Assembly: GCF_004011695.2 (NCBI RefSeq) | Contig: NC_082414.1 | Span: 1,736,001 to 1,800,000 of the forward strand | DNA from: Ascochyta rabiei | Lineage: Eukaryota; Ascomycota; Dothideomycetes; Pleosporales; Didymellaceae | DNA: 64,000 nucleotides | Direction: 5' to 3' | Shown: positions 44,920-56,600 of the stretch, in pieces | Position numbering within the stretch: position 1 is the stretch's first letter | Layout of the letters: each line of letters begins with the position of its first letter | Notes under the pieces: generated by a model | The model's input: only the letters and a program-made list of their open reading frames with translations | The model's database searches: none | Told to the model about the DNA's origin: nothing | Made by a program: the position numbers and the translations under genes

Positions 44920-46583
44920 TCAGGCGGTAGATGGGATGTTCTGTCTGCCAGTATCAATCCAACTCTGAATGTTGGCTGTGTTCACGGTTTCACTTGCATC
45001 CAGGCGAGCCATTATGTCAGTAAACTCCCGAACATACTCCTGGGCTCTTTTCGCCGACGGATCTGGAATGGCGAAAGGGCAGGCGAGTAGGCCGACTGCG
45101 ACGTCGCGCACCTTGTAAACCAAGTGAAGGCCATTTGGCTCAATGTCCTTCTGCGGCGTGTTGTGCAATACGTGGAGAAGCTGGCTGGAGATGACTTCGC
45201 GATCGTGCCAATGCTCCTCAGCCGACGTGAGCAAATCCAGTTGGTCCAGCAGCATGCTCTGAAGCCATAGATGAGTCACGTGTATATTGGCGCGCAACGT
45301 TGCTTGTTGCGAGTGTGTGATGACTTCCGATGCCGGAAGCGAATATGGCAATACCCACTGTCGCAGTTGCAGAGGCGCGTCGTCCAAAGCATACTTGAGA
45401 TCCCTTAGCCGACCCCGAAGGTGCTCCACTTGTGCTACGGGCGAGCGAGAGCGACAGCATAGACACCCGGTGTTGTTGATGTTTGCATCTTGAAGTGCTT
45501 GCCAGAAAATACGTGAGTGTATCACAAAGCCCGTAGTCAGACCCAGCCGCGCGATAGGTGAAGTGACGACGTGGTGCTGAAAGATTTGCTCATCCTCGAC
45601 TTCCAAAGGCATAAGAGCCTCAAGGTTGATGGTTTCTAACGCGGCGTGATCCAGATAAGAGAGTCTTTCTTTGCGAAAGTTTTGAACTTCTGTATGTATA
45701 TAGCCATAGAACAGCAACCAGAAGCCCTTTTTACGTAGTTGCGTTTCGATATAGTCGAGATCCCTGTACGCCTCTATGCGGTGGAGGTCAAGCAATCGCC
45801 CAAGCTGCATGCACTCCACCTCGATCATGCGGGCACGGTTGTGTTTACCGATCTGAAAGAAAGCAATAGCCATCAAATACGAAGCTGCCCATTTGTTGTA
45901 GCCGATTTCCTCGAAAAAGTCTGGTCCACGTAAACCGTACAGAAAGTCATAACAACGGCTGAGAAATTCGACTCGTGATTGAGTCCAAGATGAACTGGGT
46001 TGTAACTCGCAATAGATCTTGAAATGGCTGGGGAGAAGAGCAACTACAACCGCACAGATGGCAACTGTTAAACCGAGAAAGTCGCTATCGTAGATATCTC
46101 GGTTCTCGCCCAGGTCAAACCGAAAGGATGGACGGTGTACGACAGGAATCAGAGGTTAGATCGAGGTAAGATAGTCATCCAAAATTATCCGAAAGAGGGT
46201 TCGGGGGCAGATGGCATCTGTAGGAAATGCGGTGGGCGTGGTGTCTCGAAGAGACCGAAGACTTGAGTGAGACCGGGGTAAAGCCTCGTACCGTAAGGTG
46301 TCTGGGTCTGGCTCAACATCGTCACATCCACGTTTACTGTTAGGAATTCAATGTAAGCGCTCATTCGAACTTCAAGTCACACCGCTGCTTAGACTGACCG
46401 TTTGGGGCCTCTTCTCCCTGGGGTAATTTCGAATGTGCACTGCAGCTTCAGACGCCGACATCGCGTGCATGCGCCCGTTGCCACGCTCGCACCACAACGC
46501 GTCTTGCGGAGCCGGCAGGCGTCACAGGCTCTTGAAGATCGCGCAACGTTAGTATGCAGGGTATCGAGAGTTGGAGAAGACAT
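44920..46583 (-). pseudogene. Zn2Cys6 fungal transcription factor with premature stop
   Basis: Exons 46583-46399 and 46336-44920 join in frame over intron 46398-46337 (donor GTCAGT, acceptor CAG). The first encodes the binuclear zinc cluster CDACRLRKTRCGA...CTRCRRLKLQC with all six Cys. The second continues to the fungal-specific regulatory domain, but codon 122 is TAA (46158-46156) within LTSI-stop-PLIPVVHRPSF, where relatives have Tyr in a YPLIPVVHRP-type motif. Everything downstream stays open for another 411 codons. No splice sites let the stop be skipped without losing that conserved motif. A recent nonsense change, readthrough, or a sequencing error remain possible. If read through, the product would be about 533 aa. 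Its neighbours suggest control of sugar use. Confidence 0.75.
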
Positions 46584-47073
46584 GAGATTACATTATGTCT
46601 GCTGCTGCAGGGTTGTTGGCCACATGCCAAGGCGCTAAGCAAAACGCTAAATTCGCCTGCATGATAAGCACATCCGCAAACGACGTCGAATGCTAGGTAG
46701 GGAAACGGTCTCTGCTTATCAGCCCGATTGGCAAGAGCCGCTGACCTTTTCAAGGGAAGCGGGCGTTAAGAAAAAGAAGTATTGCTGTCACTTGCGCAGG
46801 TAAGGAATAGTCTAAAGTGACGGAATACTTTGCTATAAGATGGAACTGATATCTTAGGCAGAAGTAAGATCAAAGCAGAGACCAGACTTTCTCTGAATTC
46901 GTCAAAACCACATTGGTATGTGCACTCAAGGAGTGTGGACTAAGCAATAGCGATATCAATAAGTGACACGAAAATTCGTCAGCCTCGAAATTTCCCGACC
47001 TCAGAGACAAGAGCACTGGGACCACTCAATTCGGGTCACCACTAACAGAACGCTGCAGATTATAGCAAGTGAA
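46584..47073. other. Intergenic region upstream of the regulator gene
   Basis: 490 bp between the regulator start and the transporter stop codon, with no supported feature. Confidence 0.4.
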
Positions 47074-48793
47074 TCAGACCTTCTCATCGTGCGCTATAGT
47101 TGCGTGCTTCATCTTCTCAGTTGAGAAGCTCGAAGCTCTTTTGGCGCTCTCTTCCGAAGACGGAGCGTCATTTTCGCCGTCAAAGATGACTGCCATATGC
47201 TCCAGGAGTAACTTCGAGTTTCCGGGTAAAAGAAGTATACTGTAAAACCCATGGCGACAAGGACCACGATGAAAACAAAATAATACTTCCAGGCAATCGC
47301 TTCCAGTGCGATAGGGTTGACGAAAGTGTTGAAAAAGTTGGCAACTACGACGGTGATCCATGTGACAGTAAGACCGTGAGAACGAAGTCTGTATGGCCAG
47401 ATTTCGCAAGGGTAGGCAGTCAGGAAAGGGGTGCTGTGAGTTTCAGATCAGTACGGTTTCAATGCGCATATTGGGTGCTGACTTACAGAGCGATGTCATA
47501 GCCAGCGAAGAAGATGAAAAGGAACGGGATCACTGCAACTCCAGTCGCAGCACTGCCTGACTCTGCAAAGGAGCCACTAAGCGCTGTAACAAGGATGTAC
47601 GATACGAGCATGACGCCAGCTGAAGCAAGGAATAAGGAGCGACGCCCAAGCTTATCCACGCTGAGACCGGCGGCTACGGCGAACAGCAGGTTCCAAACCT
47701 GCAGTAGACCCGAGATTAATGTCTGATGTGTGACACTTGTGATGCCCACGGTTCTTAGAACGATTGCAAGGTAGTAAGATACGACACCGTTACCACACCA
47801 CTGTGAGAATATACCCAAGGAAATGAAGATAAAAAGACGGCGTCGGTTGCCGGGTGTCTTGAAAAGTTCCATGTAACTTGCATCGGCAAGTGTCGACTCG
47901 AGGCGGATGGCAGCGATAATCTCAGTCATCTCGTACTCGACCAAAGCAGAAGTCGGATCTCCACCAGCATGGTGCTTTGTCAAGATATTGCGGGCCTGCA
48001 AAAACAGTCAGTACATTCTGATGTTGACTGGCTTGAATGGTACATACCTGGTCAACTCTATCGACTGACACCAACCATCGTGGACTTTCAGGAGCCATGA
48101 GCAGGCCTGGAAGGGCGACCAAGGGTAGAAGCAGCTGCAGGACGGATGGATGCGCCAGGCCCAATCGTTTGGCACATTACGTGTGCCAAATGTGACAAAG
48201 GCTGCGATAGTGCCGCCCACGTACCATCCGCACATGAACAGCGCACTCAAGATTCCTCGATACGATGGGTGTGATATCTCATTGATCAGGAGCGGGACCG
48301 CGTTTCCGAACCAAGCGGAAGCACATCCTACCAAGAACCGAGAGAGGACGAAGGAGACACTGTTGTCGCTGAGAACAACCAGAGATCCGGCGAAAAGGAA
48401 GATGTAGCCAATGAAGACTCCAACCTTACGTCCGTATTTGTTCGCCACGAAAGCTGTCATCGGATAAGATATACCCATTCCAAGCCAGTAGATCGCGTTG
48501 ATGAAACCAAGCCAGGCACCACGTGGCGTATCCATGAAGGTTTCCCATTGAGGTAGGGCTTGGAGACCGTTCATCAAGCTGCCATCGTAGCCGTTGGCCG
48601 ATGCTTGTCATACATTAGCTGACGGTCGACCGGGCTACACGACGGAAGACCTACAAAACATGAAAAGTGACAGGATGCAGAAGTGCAACTTGACAAGGTG
48701 AGCCTTTGCGTACCATGGCTTGTTGTCGGGCAAAACAGCCAACAGCTCATCGTTGACCCCATTGCTGGGCGACCCTAGCTTGGTGATACCCAT
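47074..48793 (-). pseudogene. MFS sugar transporter (lactose permease-like) with two single-base deletions
   Basis: Four exons (48793-48655, 48603-48048, 47995-47487, 47433-47074) are separated by GT-AG introns of 51-53 bp. Sugar-porter marks are ANGYDGSLMNGLQALPQW, the KYGRK loop 2-3 motif, LLMAPESPRWL, DKLGRR and YPETR. The frame breaks twice. Between WRI and SVLQLLLPL (about 48147-48152) one C is missing from a CCC run. Between ETRSYS and LEHMAVIF (about 47203-47208) one C is missing from another CCC run. Adding one base at each gives exactly 522 codons including stop, so these are the only lesions. They may be real mutations or homopolymer assembly errors. The gene is divergent to the GH3 gene across 580 bp. 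Confidence 0.82.
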
Positions 48794-49373
48794 GGTGATG
48801 GAGAAGGTGCTGGCAATTCTGCGGAGGCTGGAGTGATGCAGAAGGTGTGGCTTGATTTCAACATGGATTGAGTTCAGGTATTTATATGAAAATCCTGCCA
48901 GAGTCTCGAAGTCACGACACGTCCCAAATGACCGACAGATTCCAAGTTCCGTAACTGCCGAGAGCGCGATCGTGCGTGCGGAGTCCCCAGAATATCAAGA
49001 TTAGGCGAGTTCGTGGAGGACTGGAGAGGTTTTGTGGAGTGGCGTGGCGGTAGTGCAGCGGTGAAAAGATAGATTGCGGGTAGCTGGCCTGTCTGTGTGG
49101 ATGAGAACGGCGAAATTACGGGGCCGCGCGGGGAAATGTATCTCGGTCCAACTGAGTTTGTCCGCGTTTAGCGCTTCTGAACAGCAGGCCCAGCTCAAGA
49201 ATCCGCCGCATTGATCACACTAACGCGATGTTTCGGAAACCCCAGCATGTTGAGCGGGTCACCAAGCGTACTCGTCTGTTCCGATACCATGGTAGGTATT
49301 GATTCGCTCCTATATAGTATAGGTCCCTGCTACCGGCTGATTGCTTGCGCGCGAAGTATCCAACACCGAAATC
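48794..49373. promoter_or_regulatory. Divergent promoter region of sugar transporter and GH3 glucosidase
   Basis: 580 bp between ATG 48793 (minus) and ATG 49374 (plus). A TATATAG at 49311-49317 lies about 60 bp before the GH3 ATG. CGG triplets occur near 49107-49125 and could be Zn2Cys6 sites, but no clear spaced palindrome is evident. Confidence 0.45.
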
Positions 49374-51884
49374 ATGGCACCTTTCGTTGAGGACAACGCC
49401 GAACAGGAGAGAACAACACAGTTCGCGACATACCCCGACTCCAGATCCCTTCCATACGCATGTCGGATGGTCCCAATGGCATTCGAGGTACCAAGTTTTT
49501 TGGAAGCGTACCTTCTGCATGTCTTCCTTGCGGGACCGCGATCGGTGCCACCTTCGATTCCGACTTGGCAGTCAAGATTGGTCATCTTTTGGGTGATGAG
49601 GCTCGAGCAAAGGGCGCACACGTGGTACTAGGCCCGACCATCAATATACAGCGAGGGCCTTTGGGTGGTAGGGGGTTTGAGTCTTACTCCGAAGATCCTC
49701 TGCTGTCCGGTGTTCTGGCTGGGAACTACATCAAGGGACTCCGCGAGATGGGCATAAATGCTGCGTTGAAACATCTCGTGTGCAACGACCAGGAGCACGA
49801 AAGGATGGCTGTCAACACCATCATCACTCAACGTGCATTGAGAGAAATATACCTCTTGCCTTTCATGATTGCAACTAGGCTGGGCAAACCTGCGGCCATG
49901 ATGACGGCATACAACCAGGTCAACGGTCTCCACGTCGCGGAACATCGAAGCATCCTGAGAGACATCGTAAGGAACGAGTGGAAGTGGGATGGACTTTTTG
50001 TAAGCGACTGGTGAGTGAGCCTTGTTTGAGAGAACGCTTGGTGCTGTGCAACTCTAATGTTCCAGTAGGTTTGGCACCTACAGCACAAGTGAAGCGGTCA
50101 ACGCTGGTCTTGACCTCGAAATGCCAGGTCCATCAAGGTGGCGAGGATCAGCACTTGTGCATGCAGTTTCAGCAAACAAGGTCCTTGTCTCCGAGCTGAA
50201 TGATCGAGTTCGTGCTGTTCTCAAGCTAGTGAAGGACTCATCGAAGGCGGGAATCCCCGAAAATGCGCCAGAGCTCGAACTCAATCGCCCCGCCGATCAA
50301 CGTCTCCTTCGAAGGGTCGCTGCCGAGTCAATTGTGCTTCTCAAAAACCAAGACAACGTGCTTCCGTTCTCTCATGAGCGTCGGATCGCTGTTATTGGAC
50401 CCAACGCCAAGGTTGCGACATATTGCGGTGGCGGAAGTGCTTCTCTCAATGCCTACAGCACAACTACTCCACTGGAAGGCATCCAAGCTTTAGCCACCGG
50501 GGGTGTCGACTTCGCACAAGGGGCTTATGGGCATCAGATGCTGCCCCAGCTTGGAAAAGATCTTACCACGAATGGCAAACCCGGCTTCGCATTACGCTTC
50601 TTCAACGACCCTCCAACTTGCACAAAGAGATACCTTCTTGAAGAGCGAATCCTGGACGATTCGAACATATTTTTCTTAGACTACGATCACCCTGATCTCA
50701 AGGAGATCTGGTACGCAGAAGCTGAAGGCTATTTCACTCCTGCCGAATCTGGTGTGTACGACTTTGGACTATGCGTGCAGGGTACAGGGCGATTGTACAT
50801 CGATGGTGACCTGCTAATCGAAAATGTCGAGAATCAGAGGCCTGGGCCTAGCTTTCTGGGATCAGGTACACTTGAAGAGACTGGTGCCAAAGAGCTTGTT
50901 GCGAGTCAATCGTATCGACTTACAGTGCAGTGGGGGTGCGCCAAAACAAGTACAAGAAAGACCCCTGGAACTGTCGACTTTGGCCACGGTGGTCTTCGCT
51001 TCGGTGGATGTCTACGAATAGATCCTGACGAAGCCATCGCTGCTGCAGTGCGACTAGCCCGCACAGTCGATCAAGTGGTCATTTGTGCTGGTCTTGGTCC
51101 AGAGTGGGAGTCAGAGGGTGACGACCGAGTTTCAATGGATTTGCCGCCAAACACTGACAAGCTCATCGCCCAGGTGCTCGAAGCCAATCCGAATACTGCC
51201 GTTATCGTGCAATCTGGTACACCGGTAGCCATGCCATGGAGCGGAAAAGCCAAAGCAATATTGCATGCCTGGTATGGCGGCAACGAAGGCGGCAATGGTA
51301 TTGCCGATGTGTTGTTTGGTCAGGTCAACCCCTCCGGGAAATTACCACTTACATTCCCTCGTCGACTGAAGGACAACCCAACGTACCTCAACTATCGCTC
51401 TGAAGGTGGTCGTGTTCTTTATGGCGAGGATGTCTACGTAGGCTATCGCTACTACGAGCAGACCGAGCTGTCCCCTCTGTTTCCTTTCGGGCACGGCCTT
51501 TCTTACACGACATTTTCGCTGTCGAACCTTCAGCTCGACCTGAAGAGCGGCGACGACCAGTTGACGGCTCGCTGCACTTTAACCAACACAGGATTAAGAG
51601 CAGGTGCAGAGGTTGTTCAAGTCTATATTGAGCCTGTATCTCCACCGATACGACGACCGGTGAAAGAACTGAAGGGATTCGCGAAACGATATGTCGAGCC
51701 TGGTCAGAGTGTTGATGTGGAAGTTCTTATCGACATGCTCCGAGACACGAGTTACTGGGCAGAGTTGAGTGGGAAATGGTGTAGTCATGCCGGAACATAC
51801 AACGTCGTGGTGGGAACAAGTAGTGCCGGTGAGCACCTATCAGGTTCGGTCAGATCAACAAAAACAAGATACTGGTCTGTGTAG
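49374..51884 (+). pseudogene. GH3 beta-glucosidase with PA14 insert; N-terminus frameshifted and shortened
   Basis: Exons end at 50010 and restart at 50069; splicing rebuilds GLFVSDWFGTYSTSEA with the Asp nucleophile in SDW. GH3 marks also include [38 protein letters not shown], a PA14 domain (EGYFTPAESGVYDFGLCVQG) and a C-terminal fibronectin-like domain with FPFGHGLSYTTF. ATG 49374 opens MAPFVEDN, a plausible family start, but that frame leaves the domain. The correct frame is picked up at [20 protein letters not shown], so about 20 codons and the frame are lost between. Starting at ATG 49460 would give 788 aa lacking about 45 residues of the first barrel strand. Function is therefore doubtful. 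There is no signal peptide, consistent with intracellular BglI-type enzymes. Confidence 0.75.
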
Positions 51885-52185
51885 TTAAGAACATCTCTAG
51901 CAAACATATGTATTGCACGGCCTCCGATGCCTGGCGCGACCTTGCAATGTCTGGTCTCTTTAACATTGACAACGACACACCACGACAATTCAAATTAGAC
52001 AAGTACCTTCATGCACAGCATTTTGTCTCCTTGAGTTTGTCGTTTTCTAGTCGCAGCTATAGAAGTGTACATCGGCCATTGGCAGTATGAACTTGCCAGC
52101 TCCAAAGAATTCTAAATACCCAATGCTGTAACAGGTGCCGATTGAAGGGGCCGGATGAAAGCCTTGCTTGACTTTGGTTGATTGA
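51885..52185. other. Gap between GH3 gene and right-hand transposon block
   Basis: 300 bp, the 3' flank of the GH3 gene; nothing else is seen. Composition changes abruptly to TA-rich at the LINE tail. Confidence 0.5.
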
Positions 52186-52770
52186 TTGACTGATTGATTG
52201 ATTGATTAGTTTAACGTCCTGTGTGAGTCTAAGACTATATAAGACGAGAGCAGTTAAGCTGCTCTAGCAGTTTAAGGAGTGTGTTTTGTGTAAAGGGATA
52301 GTAAATATGTGTTTATAGTCTAATAGTAAGAGCCTATGCTCTTAGAAGTAAAAAGAGGGTTTTAGGTGTCTGTTGTTTATTGTAGGTACTACCTCTGTAT
52401 GCCTACTTTTGTATCTAAAATAAAAGCTAGAGTAGCTTTAATTCCTTAGTTTGTGTGTAGTAGTAGGGTTATTATTAGCCTTTGTCCTTGTGGGCTGTCT
52501 TGTAATGTTTTCCTTACTTCTCTGTATTCTGTATAGTAAAGTAGGAGGTGTTGTAATATTTATATGTAGCTGCAGGTACATCTATTATTGTCTACCTTCT
52601 GTAGGTTGTGTAGGTATGCCTTGTTATATCTATGTTCTAGTTGAAGTTAATAGTAGGCGCTAGCAACCTCTCTCTTTGTGTCTTTTAGTAGTTTTATCTT
52701 GTTTATTAGTTCTAGCCAGTATCTTACTGCGTAGGTGTTTGTTTTCCTTAGAATTGCTTTTACTGTGTAG
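52186..52770 (-). mobile_element. LINE 3' end, inverted relative to the left-hand copy
   Basis: Reading the minus strand, this repeats the last ~550 bp of the element at 1-2577, including GAGAGCAGTTAAGCTGCTCT-like and AGTCTAAGACTATATAAGAC segments and the tail, here (TTGA/TTGATT)n at 52179-52207. It is cut off at the 5' side near the solo LTR. A RNase H-distal coding segment with stop codons is included. Confidence 0.85.
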
Positions 52771-52789
52771 GTGTCTAGTGTAATAAGTA

Positions 52790-52982
52790 TACAATGCGAT
52801 CACAAGGGAGGATAGGGTTAAAGAGGATAGCAGGTGTATTGAGGTACGTAGTGTGTAGTAACAAGACTAATTACTAGAGTATTAGCAATAACCTCTAACA
52901 CCTTTATATAGTCTGGGCTGACTAGCCCTATAGTAGCTCGCTAAGACTAGCAGAGGTACCCCTAAGCCTAGCGCCTAACAAT
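52790..52982 (-). mobile_element. Solo LTR, minus orientation
   Basis: About 190 bp that is the reverse complement of 53617-53816, ending in CCTAACA (so TGTTAGG on the minus strand). No internal region in this orientation follows, so it is a solo LTR inserted in or beside the LINE fragment. Its exact left edge is uncertain by a few bases. Confidence 0.7.
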
Positions 52983-53616
52983 GCCTCCCTTCTCTAGATT
53001 GTTTTGCTTAAACAATAGTATAATTAGTAATACTATATTATTTTAACCTAGCTTTAGACGTGTTTACTCTGTCTAGCCTGTTATAGCTAATTCTAACTAA
53101 GTTTAGGCAATTATAACACCTTATAAGGTTAGATAGGGCTTAATACTAATTCTACCTTTACCTAGTAAAAGTTAAACAGAAATCCTCTCTTACCTCTTAC
53201 TTTACCTCTAGGGTCTAGGTAGCTGTTTGCGCAGGCTAAAGCTCTAACTAGAAGGCTGGCAGCATATAAGCTATCTATACCCCTAGTTTTATTAGTTACT
53301 ACTATGTCCTACTTTATTTTAGTAGGTACTAACCTATTCTGTCTAGCATTTTTGTAAGGATAGCTAAGGGATTTTCTCGGTCTTTCTAGTACGTTCTAAC
53401 ACGTTTTAGCAGATAGCACTGCATAATATACTCTAGTAACCTCTTTAGACTATTCCTAACTACTACCGCCTACTACTAACTATTACTAACTGTTACTAAC
53501 TACTATATACTATAGCTGTCATGTCTATGCCTACTTGCTGTAAGATTAACATTGCTAAGAACAGTAGGGCTGCTAAGTAGTGCTGCATGCTGAGTCTCTA
53601 CCACATTGCTAATAGT
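52983..53616. other. TA-rich sequence between two inverted LTRs
   Basis: About 630 bp of heavily mutated sequence without recognisable coding content. The two LTRs in opposite orientation could place it in a hairpin loop. Confidence 0.4.
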
Positions 53617-56600
53617 TGTTAGGCGCTAGGCCTAGGGGTACCTCTGCCTGTCTTGGCGAGCTACTATAGGGCTAGTCAGCCTAGACTATATAAAGGTGTT
53701 AGAGGTTATTACTAATACTCTAGTAATTAGTCTTATTACTACACACTACGCACCTTAATACACCTACTATCCTCTTTAACCCTATCCTCTCTTATAATTA
53801 CTTTGTACACCCCTTATATTCTAATTACTCCTACATTATAATTAAAGATAGACTTAAGCCACTATAAGTCTTAAACTAAATTATCTAGGTTTACTGTCCT
53901 TAGAGAGGGACTAAGACAACCTACCTATAGGAGAGCTAGTAGAGCGTAAGGTAACACCTCCCTCTGCAGATAAGGAGATACCTTAACAGACACTAAGTGT
54001 CTATAGTGCCTTAAGAGGATCTGTAGGTCCTCTAGGCAGTATACCTTACTCTAGAATTCGCATCTATAAGGCAGCTTTAGCTAGAAAAGGCTAAAATAGC
54101 CTAGAAGTAGGTAATTAATAATAGGAGTTAGAAAACTTGCGTAAATAGTTGCAAGAGACAAAAGACTAAGAGGAACTTTTCTTTCTTTATAAACTTAGAC
54201 GCAAATACAACAAAGGAGATCTAGTAATAATCCTATCCTTCTAAAAAGTACTAGAAGAGGTAGAAAAACTATAATCTTTCCTATCTATAAATCTTCTATA
54301 ACCTAAACCCCTATAGAAGTATATAAAGCACAACTGCGCTAAATATAACTATTAGGAGAGAGATTATAAGAGATACTTCCTCTAATCTCTAGTTAATTTC
54401 CTTATAGAGGAATAAAAGATTAACTTTAGCGTAAGGTACCTCTTAGAGAACCTAAAGACGTTATAGTAGGCCTACTGCATAACTAACTACTATAATTAGC
54501 TAACCTAGGAACAAACATAGTAAGAGCTAAAAAGAATTATACTAGATACTTAAGGAACGCTAGCTAAACACAAGTAAGTAGTGTATAAATCCTTAAAGTA
54601 ATGTAAGTAGTAGAAATCTTAGTCTCCTATAGATCTGTTAGACTTTATACATCTACTATAGGAGGAACTAGGCAACTTAAATACACTAGAGCTTTAAGTT
54701 CTAGAATATATTACTACACTGCTCCCTAGCATATAAAAGGACTTGCTTCTTATCTTTTATAATTAAAGGGACACAATCCTAAAGGTAGAGGAACAAGCTA
54801 ATATTATTAACTAGAGACTAGGTTATTATAGCTAACAGCTACCTAAGAAGACTCTAGCTAAGAGCAAGATAACTAATAAAGGACTACAGAAGCACTAATT
54901 TAGTAACTCTAGGTTAGAAGGGAACACAAAAACCCTAAAAAAGTTGTTTAAGTCTAAGAAGTTCTGTAAGGAGCTAGTAAAGGGTAAAAAGGGCTAAGAT
55001 AGGCTACATAAGGCCTAAAACGCGTGCCTTAAGTATAGAGAAACCAGTTACTACTGCCCTAATTACCTAAAGCTAAAGTTAATTTAGAAAGACCCTGCTC
55101 TAGATAAGTTAGGAAAAGACAAGGGGCCTAAGAGCTAATCTCCTCTCTTATAGCCTATATTAAATTATCTAAAAAGAAGAAAAAGAATATCTCTCTTTAT
55201 AAGGTAGTATACCTAGAACACATATACCTACTTATAGTTAAAGCATCTATAGGTAACGCAGAGAACATAGAAGCCTTAATAGATAGAGGGTTACAACTAA
55301 ACTTAATTTTAGTTCTCCTAGCAAAGAAGCAGGATCTAGAGGTTACACTATTAAATAAAATAGTAGCTAAAGGTGTAGGCAGAGCAGAATTGCCTATCTA
55401 TAGAGTAACTACAGCAGAAGTATCTATTATTAACTCCTGTAGAAGACAGGAGGTCTAACAGATACCTTTTATAGTTACAGACCTATAAAGGTATAAGATA
55501 TACCTTAGATTACCCTAGATTAACTAGACAAACCCTAAGCTAAGCTATTTAAGCTAGCGTATGCTCTTCTAAGGAAAGAAGTATAGGGACTCTCCTAAAC
55601 TAAAGAAAATAGTATTAGAAGATACTAAAGAGTTTAAACGTACTATAAGAAGTCCCTTAGTAGACGTTTATATGTGTATAGTAAACTTAGTAGGTACATA
55701 CAACCTAATATCTGCTAAAAAGGGCCTAATTCTAGAAGTGTATTGCAACTATGTGCACTTAGAATTAGAAGATAATACTAAGGTCCTACTAGAGTATAGA
55801 GAGTACAACCTAGCAATTAATATTGTAGAAGAAGCTACTTCCCCCTACTAACTGTTATACAGGCTATCTGCAACAGAATTAGAGATACTTAGGAAGTATC
55901 TAGCAGAATATCTATAATATAGCTAGATATAACACTTAAGGTTGCTAGCAGGGGCGCCTATTCTCTATTTAAAGAAGAAAGACAGTAACCTATAACTGTG
56001 TATAGACTATAGAGGTCTAAATAAGATAACAGTTAAAAACTACTATCTATTACTACTAATTATAGAGTTACTAGAACAACTAGCGTAAGCTAAGTTCTAT
56101 ACTAAACTAGATGTACATAAGGCATACTACTATATCTAAATTAAGAAAGAGGATAAGTAGAAGACTACTTTTTAAACTAGGTATAGACATTTTAAGTATA
56201 TAGTAATGCTGTTTAGACTTATAAATGCTCCTACCTAATTTTAGGCCTATATAAATAAGGCACTAATAGGATTAGTTAATGTAACTTATATTATATATCT
56301 AGACAACATATTAGTATACTTGAAGACAGAGGAAGACTACGTTAGACACGTTAAGAAGGTCTTAGAGAGGCTTTGCAAAGCAAACCTCTATATGCGCTTA
56401 GATAAGTGTAAATAGTACTGTTAACGCATAGAGTACCTTAGGTACATAGTCTTACCTAAAGGGGTAAGCATTAACCTAGACAGGGTTAAAATAATCTAAG
56501 AATAGCTAATCCTGCGCATAGTTTGTAATATCTAAGTATTTATAGGCTTTATAAACTACTATTAGAGGTTTATTACAGGGTTCTCTAAATTAGCCTTGCC

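Noticed and set aside
44584..45090. 168-codon plus-strand frame
   Set aside because: Overlaps the regulator gene end on the other strand and has no recognisable domain or signal.
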